Shown piece by piece: positions 8,291 to 16,563 of a DNA stretch of 51,946 nt. This DNA is from Pseudogracilibacillus auburnensis (GTDB taxonomy: Bacteria > Bacillota > Bacilli > Bacillales > Amphibacillaceae): positions 264,684-316,629 of the forward strand of contig NZ_QJJQ01000004.1 in NCBI RefSeq assembly GCF_003201975.1. The letters are read 5' to 3'. The notes under the pieces are model-generated. The model was not told the DNA's origin. It saw only the letters and a program-made list of their open reading frames with translations, and searched no databases. Positions within the stretch are counted from its first letter, which is position 1, and every line of letters starts with the position of its first letter. Position numbers and translations under genes: made by a program.

Positions 8291-9034
8291 ATGTATTTTC
8301 ATAAAAATGAGATGGTGGTGAAAAATTTGAGGATTCATGCGTTCATTAATTACTCCATTGCTGATCTAGGTATGATTAATGAATGGACAGTAAATAGAGG
8401 TCACACCGTTACTACAACTGCTGTCTATGAAACTAGTGAATTACCTGGAATGGATGATTTTGATTTATTAATCGTTCTTGGAGGTGTTATGGGGGCTTAT
8501 GAAGAGGAAGAAAATCCATGGTTACGATTGGAAAAAAAATTTATTTCCGAAGCAATAAAAAATAACAAAGCAATATTAGGTATTTGTCTCGGCGCTCAGC
8601 TAATTGCCGAAGTACTTGGTGGGACGGTTTATCCACATTCTCATCAAGAAATTGGTTGGTGGTCGGTTCACTTTTTAGATAAAGCAAAGGATTATAAACT
8701 ATTTGAGGGGTTACCGCAGAAGCTACCTTTTTTCCAATATCACGGGGATACATTTGACTTACCCGAAAGTGCGACTCGGCTGGCAGAAAGTGAAGCAACA
8801 AGAAATCAAGCTTTCATCTATAAAGAAAACGTTGTAGGGTTACAATTTCATCCAGAATTCAGTGACAAGAAATTAAAAGAAATCGTACTGCAACACGGAG
8901 ATGAAATCGAATCAGGGGACTATATACAATTACCAAACGAATTTTTAGGAATGGATAGCAATGTGAAAGGTGCGAAAAATTTTTTATTTAAGTTGTTGGA
9001 TAATTTTGAAAGTAAAATAAAAACATCCGTTTAG
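8291..9034 (+). CDS. Class I glutamine amidotransferase-like hydrolase
   Basis: Up to 247 residues. The core shows LLIVLGGVMGAYEEE, the nucleophile elbow GICLGAQLIAEVLGG (catalytic Cys) and a Glu/His end at GLQFHPEFS, the triad of class I GATases of the GMP-synthase-like group. In this operon it could cleave a gamma-glutamyl amide, the role PuuD plays in putrescine breakdown, though PuuD belongs to a different subgroup (inference). The start is unsure: a good GGGAGGTG site at about 8268 is followed by a three-codon frame, while the core strand begins at a TTG near 8327 behind GGTGGTG. Starts from 8291 to 8327 are possible. Confidence 0.85.
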   Translation: MYFHKNEMVVKNLRIHAFINYSIADLGMINEWTVNRGHTVTTTAVYETSELPGMDDFDLLIVLGGVMGAYEEEENPWLRLEKKFISEAIKNNKAILGICLGAQLIAEVLGGTVYPHSHQEIGWWSVHFLDKAKDYKLFEGLPQKLPFFQYHGDTFDLPESATRLAESEATRNQAFIYKENVVGLQFHPEFSDKKLKEIVLQHGDEIESGDYIQLPNEFLGMDSNVKGAKNFLFKLLDNFESKIKTSV

Positions 9035-9059
9035 GATCAATAAAGGGGAGTATGAACAA

Positions 9060-10418
9060 ATGTCGAGAACCCAATTACTTGAAATTGAACCAATACGAAA
9101 TTTAAAGTTTCGTCACTTATGGGCACTTGGTGTAGGGGCTGTTATTGGAGATGGTATTTTCTTATTAATTGGTGAAGGTATTGCTGTTGCAGGTCCGAGT
9201 GCGATCATTGCATATATCATTGCAGGTTTGTTTCAGTTTTTCTTAATGATGGCTCTGGCAGAACTTGCGATAGGAATGCCGAGTGCTGGCGGAATGGCTG
9301 TATGGGTTGAACGGTTTATGGGTAAATGGTGGGGATTTCTTTCAGGATTTGCTTTTGCAGCCGGTTGGGTAATAGGAGGCGGAGGTATTAGTATGGCATT
9401 AGGTACCATCACTTCTTGGTATTTTCCACAACTAACTAGTGGTATATGGACAACTCTTTTTGCTATTATCTTTGTAACCGCTTTCGCGTTATTGAATATT
9501 TTAGGAACTGCCATAGCTGCGAGAACACAGCTTTATTTAGTATTGATTCTAACGGTTGGTATGTCATTATTTGCAATAATTGGTGTGAAAGATGTTCATC
9601 CGGCTAACTTCAGTGAATGGTTTCCACATGGAGCTTCAGGGTTCTTCAGTGCGATTCCGATGGGTACTTACGCTTATCTAGGTGCGATTTCAATCGTTAC
9701 AGCTGGAGCAGAAACAGTAAATAGGAAAGATCTACCGAAAGCTTTAATCTGGTCTAGTGTCACTTTTATTTTAATCTACTCAGCAGCTCAAGTAGTTTTA
9801 CAAGGAATTATTCCGTGGAATGAAGTAACGATGGACAGCTCTCCATTTACAGAAGCTGCAAATGTAGTTTTTGGCTATGCGGGTGCTTTTATTATTAACT
9901 TTGTTGCGTGGATCGCTGCTGCTACATGTATTTTAATGGGTACATTTTATACTGCTTCCCGAATCTTTTATGCACAAGCAAGAAGAGGTTATTTGCCTAA
10001 GTTTTTCGGTTATTTACATCCCAAAACACGTACACCAGTCTATGGGATCATATTCATTTGGGCATGTTCAGTCATTTTTATTATCATAGGTGCATTCAGT
10101 CCAAATTTAATTTACGTTGAATTCTCTTTACAGTTGACATTAGCGTGGGTTGTATCTTGGACGCTAGCAGTTATTGCAGCCATGTTATATAGAAAACATG
10201 CGAAAGAAGAAGTAATGGCATTGCCGTGGAAACAGTGGTTCTATCCTTTATTTCCTATATTAGGATTAATCGGTATGGTAATTATTTTCTACGGTACATT
10301 TCTAAATACTCCGATGACCCTAATTAGAGGGCTAGTATGGATGGTCGCATTATTTATTTTCTATAAGCTCTATAGTGAAAAAAGGGTAGTAGAGGAAAAA
10401 ATAAAGAAGGCGAACTAA
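9060..10418 (+). CDS. APC-superfamily amino acid/amine permease
   Basis: 452 residues with about 12 hydrophobic helices. It opens with FRHLWALGVGAVIGDGIFLL, the helix-1 substrate motif of APC transporters (G-x-G-I-F variant), and has AELAIGMPSAGGMAVWVERF in helix 2-3. The ribosome site is AAAGGGGAG before 9060. As the only transporter in the sigma-54 operon it probably imports the compound that the hydrolases and ligases act on. Substrate type (amino acid, polyamine or amide) is inferred from family only. Confidence 0.9.
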   Translation: MSRTQLLEIEPIRNLKFRHLWALGVGAVIGDGIFLLIGEGIAVAGPSAIIAYIIAGLFQFFLMMALAELAIGMPSAGGMAVWVERFMGKWWGFLSGFAFAAGWVIGGGGISMALGTITSWYFPQLTSGIWTTLFAIIFVTAFALLNILGTAIAARTQLYLVLILTVGMSLFAIIGVKDVHPANFSEWFPHGASGFFSAIPMGTYAYLGAISIVTAGAETVNRKDLPKALIWSSVTFILIYSAAQVVLQGIIPWNEVTMDSSPFTEAANVVFGYAGAFIINFVAWIAAATCILMGTFYTASRIFYAQARRGYLPKFFGYLHPKTRTPVYGIIFIWACSVIFIIIGAFSPNLIYVEFSLQLTLAWVVSWTLAVIAAMLYRKHAKEEVMALPWKQWFYPLFPILGLIGMVIIFYGTFLNTPMTLIRGLVWMVALFIFYKLYSEKRVVEEKIKKAN

Positions 10419-10451
10419 TAAAAAAACTTGAAATAATAAAGGAGTAATCCT

Positions 10452-11672
10452 ATGTATCTACGACAGCTTAGTGGAATTTTTGCAAAAGAATCTAAAGAGA
10501 TGGAAGAAGAATTGATGACAATAAGGAGGCATTTGCATCAGTATCCTGAGCTCTCTTTTCAAGAATATAAAACAAGTAAATATATTGAAGAGAAATTAAG
10601 AGAAATTGGACTTCCTTATGAAAAGGTAGGGGCGACAGGAATAAAAGCTTGGATAGTAGGTGAAAAAGAAGGTTCATCAAGTGACTTTGTAGTTGCGCTT
10701 CGTGCAGATATAGACGCATTACCTATACAAGAGGAAACAGGGTTTGATTTTTCCTCCAACAATAAAGGAGTTATGCATGCGTGTGGGCATGACGGGCACA
10801 CAGCGATTCTATTAGGGGCTGCACATCTATTATATAAAAACAGAAAAAATTTTAGCGGGAAAGTGGTCTGTGTCTTTCAACCTGGTGAGGAAGCAGATGG
10901 AGCTGCTAAAGAAATGATTCGTCTTGGCGTTTTAGAAAATCCAAAAGTAGATTGGATGATCGCTTTGCATTTGTGGCCATATATTCCTTTTGGTTCAATT
11001 GGAATTCGAAGTGGCAGTATGACGGCTTCTTGTGATGACTTTACCATTACAATTAACGGGAAATCCGGACATAGCGCTAGACCTCATGAGGGTGTCGATG
11101 CAATCGATGTGTCCATGCGCATTATGCAAGCAATTGAACATCTTGTAATAAAAATGAATAATCCTCTTGATCCGATTGTCGTCCATATAGGGAAAATAAC
11201 GGGTGGTTCTGCTAGAAATATTATCGCAGAAAAAGTCATTTTGGAAGGGACATCACGTGCTTTAACATTAGATAGCAGAACAAAAATAAAGGAAGAAATC
11301 GAACGGATCTCAAAAGAAGTAGCAGAAACATTTAACGCGACAGCGGAAATACATTATACAGAAGGGAACGCACCCGTCATCAATGATGTCGATGTGACAT
11401 CCCTTGTTGGAGAGGCGGCAACAGAACTATGGGGTGAAGATAGGGTAGTAGAATTACCCCAACCTTCATTAGGTGCAGATGATTTTGGTGAATTTTCGCT
11501 TGAGGTGCCGAGCACTTATTTTCGTTTAGGTATTAAAAAAGAGGATGAAGCAGTTTATAGCTTGCATCATCCTAAGTTCAGCTTTGATGATACGTTACTA
11601 TCCATAGGAGCTGCGACATTTGCATATATTGCGGTAAAAGCAACAGAAAATTCGGAGGGACATTCATGTTAA
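10452..11672 (+). CDS. M20-family metallo-amidohydrolase
   Basis: 406 residues. Zinc-binding motifs of M20D amidohydrolases are clear: VALRADIDALPIQEETG, MHACGHDGHTAILLGAA, VFQPGEEADGAAKEMI (catalytic Glu-Glu) and a terminal SLHHPKFSFDD. A lid-domain insertion (about 190-300) includes SGHSARPHEGVDA. The family (hippurate, N-acetyl-amino-acid and IAA-amino-acid hydrolases) removes an acyl group from an amino acid. The ribosome site is AAAGGAG before 10452. Its stop overlaps the next start by 7 nt, so the two are translationally coupled. It is a likely second hydrolytic step of the operon's pathway. Confidence 0.92.
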   Translation: MYLRQLSGIFAKESKEMEEELMTIRRHLHQYPELSFQEYKTSKYIEEKLREIGLPYEKVGATGIKAWIVGEKEGSSSDFVVALRADIDALPIQEETGFDFSSNNKGVMHACGHDGHTAILLGAAHLLYKNRKNFSGKVVCVFQPGEEADGAAKEMIRLGVLENPKVDWMIALHLWPYIPFGSIGIRSGSMTASCDDFTITINGKSGHSARPHEGVDAIDVSMRIMQAIEHLVIKMNNPLDPIVVHIGKITGGSARNIIAEKVILEGTSRALTLDSRTKIKEEIERISKEVAETFNATAEIHYTEGNAPVINDVDVTSLVGEAATELWGEDRVVELPQPSLGADDFGEFSLEVPSTYFRLGIKKEDEAVYSLHHPKFSFDDTLLSIGAATFAYIAVKATENSEGHSC

Positions 11673-13003
11673 CAAAAGAGAAAGTGTTCGAATTAATCGA
11701 GAAACATCATATTGAATATATTGACGTGGGGTATATGGACTATGCTTCATTATCAAGAGTACGTACAGTTCGTGTTGACCAGTTAGAGAGTCTATTTACA
11801 AGCGGATTAAATTTTTACGGTGGAATGATGAGTTTTAATGGTTTTGATGAAAAAATTGAAAATCCTATGTATGGAATTGAAGCAGGTGACTTCTTTGCGA
11901 TTCCGGACCCATCTACTTTTGCTATTTTACCTCACCGGAAAAATACGGCGAGGATGTACTGTGATTTAATTGATGAACACGGAAATCCTTGGGATGGATG
12001 TCCAAGACAAGTATTAAAAAAGGTCTTAAAAGAAGCAGAAGATATTTTAGGTGGAAAAATGCATATGGCATTTGAACAGGAAGCTTACTTAATGAGAGAA
12101 GTGGATGGAGAGCTTGTAACAGCGGATGATACCCACTGCTTTTCCATAGAAGGTTTACAAATGCAAGAGAACTTCTTGCACGAATTTGTAGAGGCGATGG
12201 AGATGAGCGGGGTTGATATTGAGAAAATATCAAGCGAGTATGGCCCTGGTCAATACGAAATCAATTTACGGCATAAACCTGCGCTCAGGGCTGCTGATGA
12301 ACAACTTATATTTATGCAGTTATTTAAGCAAATTGCTTTAAAAAATCATCTGATCGGAACGTTAATACCGAAGCCTTTTGATCATTTATCTGGAAGTGGG
12401 TTACATGTCCACATTAGTATGACTGATGAACAAGGGAATAATGTGTTTGAAAAGGCAGAAGACCCGTTAGGTTTAACAGAACAAGCGTATTATTTTATTG
12501 GTGGAATGATGAAACGTGCAAGGTCATTAGTTTCGATCGGTGCGCCTAGCATCAATTCGTATAAACGGTTATATCCTGGTTCTTATGCACCGTCCCATGT
12601 GAGTTATGGAATTGGCAACCGCTCTGTATTAATTCGAGTTACAGAGAAAAGAAGAGGTAGTCGCTTTGAATTCCGTGGTGCAGATGGTACATGTAATCCA
12701 TATATGTTGGCAACTGCATTAGTAGCAGCCGGAATTGATGGGGTGAAAAATAAAATCAAACCGGGTGAGCCAGTCGACTTTGATGTCGGAACAATAAGTG
12801 AGGAGCAAATGAAAGAAAAAAATATTGAACTTGTGCCTAGCTCCCTTGAAGAGGCGATGGATGTATTAGAAGCGGATGAATTAATGGCTGAAGTGTTAGG
12901 TCCAATTTGGAGAGAGTTTATTAACGTAAAACGATCAGAAGCTAAAAAATACTCCCGAATTGTAACGGAATGGGAAAGAAGAATGCTAAGCACACGCTTT
13001 TAG
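11666..13003 (+). CDS. Glutamine-synthetase-like gamma-glutamyl ligase (copy 2)
   Basis: 445 residues, clearly paralogous to the product of 6882-8243; shared blocks include FAILPHRKNTARM and EYGPGQ-EINL. GS landmarks are kept: AFEQEAYLM, GSGLHVHIS, and a Glu/Arg block with FEFRGADGTCNPYM. The ammonium-site DGSS is again missing (SFNGFDEKIENP instead). The start ATG lies inside the end of the M20 gene. Two diverged ligases in one operon suggest two amine substrates, two steps, or a hetero-oligomer; none of these can be decided here. Confidence 0.87.
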   Translation: MLTKEKVFELIEKHHIEYIDVGYMDYASLSRVRTVRVDQLESLFTSGLNFYGGMMSFNGFDEKIENPMYGIEAGDFFAIPDPSTFAILPHRKNTARMYCDLIDEHGNPWDGCPRQVLKKVLKEAEDILGGKMHMAFEQEAYLMREVDGELVTADDTHCFSIEGLQMQENFLHEFVEAMEMSGVDIEKISSEYGPGQYEINLRHKPALRAADEQLIFMQLFKQIALKNHLIGTLIPKPFDHLSGSGLHVHISMTDEQGNNVFEKAEDPLGLTEQAYYFIGGMMKRARSLVSIGAPSINSYKRLYPGSYAPSHVSYGIGNRSVLIRVTEKRRGSRFEFRGADGTCNPYMLATALVAAGIDGVKNKIKPGEPVDFDVGTISEEQMKEKNIELVPSSLEEAMDVLEADELMAEVLGPIWREFINVKRSEAKKYSRIVTEWERRMLSTRF

Positions 13004-13067
13004 GAAATGTGTTTTAAGAAAGTTTCACGTCATTCATCAGAAACGGATCTTAATAAGGAGGGTAAGG

Positions 13068-14398
13068 ATGCAAAACGATAAATGGTTACAAAAAGATGAT
13101 CAATATGTGGCTGATTCGTTAAAAATTAGGTTTTACCCAGTTGCCATTCAAGAAGGTAAAGGGTCAAAAGTAGTCGATTTTGACGGTCGAGAATTCCTCG
13201 ATATTTCTGCTGGATGGGCGGTTGCAAACATTGGCTATGGAAATGAGAAAATGGCTAAAAGGTTAAAAGAACAGTATGAAAAACTTTCTTTTTCATCAAA
13301 TATTACGATACCGGATGAACAAATGATTACTCTATCAAAGAAATTAACCGAAATCGTCCCCGGCTCCTTTGAGAAAAAAGTGTGGTATGGGATGTCAGGC
13401 TCTGATGCAAATGACTGCATAGCTAAATTAGTACCGTACAGTAAAAAACGTCCAAGAATGCTCTCCTTCATGGGAGCATATCATGGACAGACAATGGGCT
13501 CTTTATCACTTTCAGGTCATACGGCACAAGCACGTTTTATTAGTGGGGCAAATGTCGTGAAAGTGCCTTTTTCTAACCCATACAGACCACTCTTTGGATC
13601 AGGTGAAAATGTAACAAAACAAATAATCGATTTTATTGAACACGAAGTATTTACAACAATTTGCCCACCCGATGATACTGCTGGCATTATTGTCGAAGCC
13701 ATTCAAAGTGATGGAGGGGTCATTATACCTCCAGATGACTTTTGCCAGAACTTAGAAAGTTGTGTGATCGTTTTGGAATTTATTTAATTCTTGATGAAGT
13801 AAATGTTGGTATGGGGAGAACTGGTAAATGGTTTGCATATGAACATGCTAATATTGAAGCAGACGCCGTTTCCATCGCAAAGCCTTTAGGGGGAGGAGTA
13901 CCGATTAGCGCTGTCGTAGCGAGAAAGGAAATTTTAGACTGTGGCCATGCGCTACATCTATTCACAGCAAGCGGTAATCCGATTAGCTCCCGTGCTGCTT
14001 TAACAAACATAGAAATTATTGAACATGATATTCGTATGGAGGATGTTACCGAGAAAGGGAACTATTTTAAAGAGCAACTAGAAGAATTAAAGAAAAAACA
14101 TGATATGATCGGAGATGTACGAGGGAAAGGTCTTGTCTTAGGGGTTGAACTTGTTGAAGACCAAGTAACAAAGGAACCGGCTGCCGAGCAAACTGCGGCG
14201 ATTTGTTACCGTGCGTATGAGCTTGGGTTATTAGTCTTTTATGTCGGTATACATGGAAACGTGATCGAAATAACTCCGCCATTAATTATAACGAAAGAAG
14301 AAATCAATCAAGCCATCGCTATGTTAGATCAAGCATTCACGGATTTAAAGGATGGAAAAATCAATATGGATGAAGTAAGGAAGTACGCTGGTTGGTAA
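13068..14398 (+). pseudogene. Class III aminotransferase with frameshift (GABA-transaminase-like)
   Basis: Two frames together give one 444-residue class III PLP aminotransferase. The first (13068-13787) covers the N-terminal domain, with FLDISAGWAVANIGYG, WYGMSGSDANDCIAK and YHGQTMGSLSLSG. The second carries LILDEVNVGMGRTGKWFAYE and the PLP-lysine loop SIAKPLGGGVPIS. The switch is at about 13740: one T is missing where DDF-LPELRKLCDRF should read through (four Ts instead of five). Either it is a recent inactivating deletion or a sequencing error in the T run, since the rest is undamaged. The ribosome site AAGGAGGGTAAGG is excellent. It is the last gene of the operon and the likely terminal transamination step. 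Confidence 0.85.
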
Positions 14399-14847
14399 AA
14401 GATGTAAAAGACAAAATTTTGAGCTTTTATGAATTGGAGGAATTAGTATAATAAACTAATCTAAACATAAAAGCATCGAGCGATCACGTGTGACATCCAG
14501 TATTTTTCATCGCCGGACAACTCGACTTTCAAATGATCGCTTTTACAGCTCATGTAACGGGAAATTTTTGTAAGACTACTTCCCGATTATGTATAGTTTA
14601 AAACTACGCGCATCGAGGGATGAGTCGAAACAAGTGATGACGAAAACGAAATCCTTGCACTATGCTTATTTCGAGGATCATGAGCCAAAGGAAATGAAGC
14701 AGTTGGAGTTGTTTTAGAGGAGCCAGTGCCGGGAAGGTGGCGGCTTCTTTCCTCATATTTAATGGTAAACAAATGTATCTGTTGTCACATTTCTTTCATA
14801 AAACGACATAGAAAATAATTTTTCTAAATTTTTCCCTTAAAAAAGCT
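14399..14847. other. Gene-less stretch with hairpins after the sigma-54 operon
   Basis: There is a nested palindrome: GCTTTTATG (14423-14431) with CATAAAAGC (14466-14474), enclosing ATTAGT/ACTAAT. Next, AGCGATCA (14479-14486) is mirrored by TGATCGCT (14534-14541), followed by TTTT; either could end the operon. At 14589-14717 a 42-codon frame begins MYSLKLRAS, faintly like the N-terminus of BioW, but it has no ribosome site and ends soon. It is treated as a doubtful relic. A weak GC-rich hairpin follows at about 14719-14752. Confidence 0.4.
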
Positions 14848-14873
14848 TAAGCTTTTTCTTAAGCCTCCGATAT
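14848..14873 (+). promoter_or_regulatory. SigD-type promoter of flagellin
   Basis: TAAG (14848-14851), 14 bp, then TCCGATAT (14866-14873) fits the motility sigma factor consensus TAAA-N15-GCCGATAT. The -35 side is embedded in an 18-bp perfect palindrome, AAAAAGCTT-AAGCTTTTT (14840-14857), which might also be an operator. Confidence 0.65.
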
Positions 14874-14931
14874 AAGTAATAGGGACACAAGGATGTGACC
14901 TAAAATAAATATACATGGAGGTAGATTGATT

Positions 14932-15855
14932 ATGATCATCAATCACAATATTTCAGCACTTAACACACATCGTCAGTTAAATGCGAACAACAATGCGGTA
15001 TCTAGTTCATTAGAAAAACTTTCTTCTGGATTAAAAATCAACCGTGCAGGAGATGACGCAGCTGGTCTAGCGATCTCTGAAAAAATGCGTGGACAAATTC
15101 GTGGCCTTGAAATGGCTTCTAAAAATGCGCAAGATGGGATTTCATTAATCCAAACGGCAGAAGGAGCACTTAACGAGACTCATGCAATTTTACAAAGAAT
15201 GCGTGAATTAGTTGTTCAAGCTGGAAACACTGGTACACAAGACACAGATGACCTACAGGCAATTCAAGATGAAATTAATGCTTTGGTAGAAGAACTTGGT
15301 GGCGTTACGGGAAGTGGAACTAGTAAGGGTATCACTGATCGTACAGAGTTTAACGGGAAAAACTTATTAAATGGTACATTTTCAGCTACGGTAGCTTCAG
15401 GAGCAGCATCCGGTACAGTTGCAAAGTCATTAACGTTCCAAATTGGGGCTAATGGTGGACAGCAACTTAGCGTCCATATTGAAGATATGAGTGCAACTGC
15501 ACTAGGCTCTGAAGATATCAAGATGACAAATATTGATGTAACTGATTTTGCAGATATTGCAGCGGATGCTTCTGGTGGATATGATGCTCAATTAGCTGCA
15601 ATTGATGCTGCTACTAAACAAGTTTCAACACAACGTTCAGCTCTTGGAGCAGTACAAAATCGTTTAGAGCACACAATCAATAACCTTGGAGCATCAGCTG
15701 AAAACTTAACAGCTGCAGAATCACGTATCCGTGACGTTGATATGGCGAAAGAGATGATGGATTTCACTAAGAACAACATCTTAACTCAAGCGGCACAAGC
15801 AATGTTAGCTCAAGCTAACCAAACTCCACAGGGAGTATTACAGTTATTACGTTAA
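14932..15855 (+). CDS. hag: Flagellin
   Basis: 307 residues. The conserved N-terminal D0/D1 region begins MIINHNISALNTHRQL and runs through SSLEKLSSGLKINRAGDDAAG. The C-terminal D1/D0 region includes RLEHTINNLGASAENLTAAE, SRIRDVDMA and a final QANQTPQGVLQLLR. The central region (about 125-205) is short, rich in Gly, Ser, Thr and Ala, and is the likely surface-exposed and glycosylated part. The start at 14932 has GGAGGT 9 nt upstream; a TTG six bases earlier is not needed. It has its own SigD-like promoter and a strong terminator. Downstream genes look like modification enzymes for this protein. Confidence 0.98.
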   Translation: MIINHNISALNTHRQLNANNNAVSSSLEKLSSGLKINRAGDDAAGLAISEKMRGQIRGLEMASKNAQDGISLIQTAEGALNETHAILQRMRELVVQAGNTGTQDTDDLQAIQDEINALVEELGGVTGSGTSKGITDRTEFNGKNLLNGTFSATVASGAASGTVAKSLTFQIGANGGQQLSVHIEDMSATALGSEDIKMTNIDVTDFADIAADASGGYDAQLAAIDAATKQVSTQRSALGAVQNRLEHTINNLGASAENLTAAESRIRDVDMAKEMMDFTKNNILTQAAQAMLAQANQTPQGVLQLLR

Positions 15856-15872
15856 TATGAATTACTTGGAAA

Positions 15873-15899
15873 GGACTCTAGCAATGCTAGAGTCCTTTT
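15873..15899 (+). terminator. Flagellin terminator
   Basis: GGACTCTAGCA pairs perfectly with TGCTAGAGTCC around a tiny loop (15873-15895) and is followed by TTTT. Confidence 0.95.
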
Positions 15900-15904
15900 A
15901 CGTT

Positions 15905-16150
15905 GTGTGCCAGGCATGGCATTTATCTAGGTGGTGAAAGTCCACTGTGGGGGAACACATCATCCAACCACTAGGGAAACGCAAGGTGTTTGTCGTGAGA
16001 CAAAAGCTGAAGGAAGCGTGTACCAAAATCTTGGTCCGACGAACAGAAATCTGATACAAAGGCTTTATAGGCGGATGAGACTCCAATTCAAGTCAAAGTC
16101 CATGTATATGAGAAATTACGGTTCTATACACCTGATAAATGGAGTTAAGT
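15905..16150 (+). mobile_element. 5' fragment of a group II intron (domain I)
   Basis: From GTGTGCCAGGCATGGC (15905 on), the sequence shows typical intron domain I blocks: AGGTGGTGAAAGTCCACTG, a CCACTAGGGAAACGCAAGG segment, GCTGAAGGAAGCGTG, CCGACGAACAGAAATCTGAT, AGGCGGATGAGACTCCA and CAAGTCAAAGTCC. After about 16150 similarity is lost. No reverse transcriptase/maturase and no domain V are seen, so it is a dead 5' remnant. It starts only a few bases after the flagellin terminator, the kind of site favoured by group IIC introns. The class cannot be assigned safely. Confidence 0.8.
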
Positions 16151-16244
16151 AATCTAATAAAATACAGAAACTTCAACTTACATTGTATCTTTAGCAAGAA
16201 CATATATAAGTTAATTAGATTAATGGTAGTCCCGTATTTTTTTC

Positions 16245-16343
16245 AAGAAGGCCAGCTTTGATAAATCCGGTTCAAATGTTGAAACAGAAACGTTTGCATT
16301 ATTACGCATAAAAGATCCACTAAATCTTACGTTTGACTACTAG
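16245..16343 (+). pseudogene. Short coding-like relic of unknown origin
   Basis: One frame reads KKASFDKSGSNVETETFALL, then RIKDPLNLTFDY and a stop. The composition looks like real protein, but there is no start or ribosome site, and AT-rich non-coding sequence surrounds it (16150-16497). I do not recognise the family. It may be the 3' end of a gene destroyed by the intron or a deletion. Confidence 0.3.
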
Positions 16344-16497
16344 AAGCTGTAAAAAGGAAATGTAAGTTTATTTACATTAATCTTCAGATGGTCATACTAT
16401 ATCCAATCTATTGCAACTAAATTTCCTTAACATATAGGTTCCAACCCACGCAAATGATCATGTCTTGAAACTATTTTCTTTTCCACCAAATTACATT

Positions 16498-16524
16498 TGA
16501 AAAATCCTCTCATCTTTCCGATAT
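16498..16524 (+). promoter_or_regulatory. Candidate SigD promoter of the modification island
   Basis: TGAA (16498-16501), 15 bp, then TCCGATAT (16517-16524). The same -10 octamer is found before flagellin. It lies 40 bp upstream of the start at 16564. Confidence 0.55.
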
Positions 16525-16563
16525 ATATGGTAGGTCTTTAGAATCAAATAAAGGATGAAAACA

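Noticed and set aside
14589-14717. BioW fragment
   Set aside because: Only the first nine residues (MYSLKLRAS) are suggestive. The rest does not match, and there is no ribosome site.
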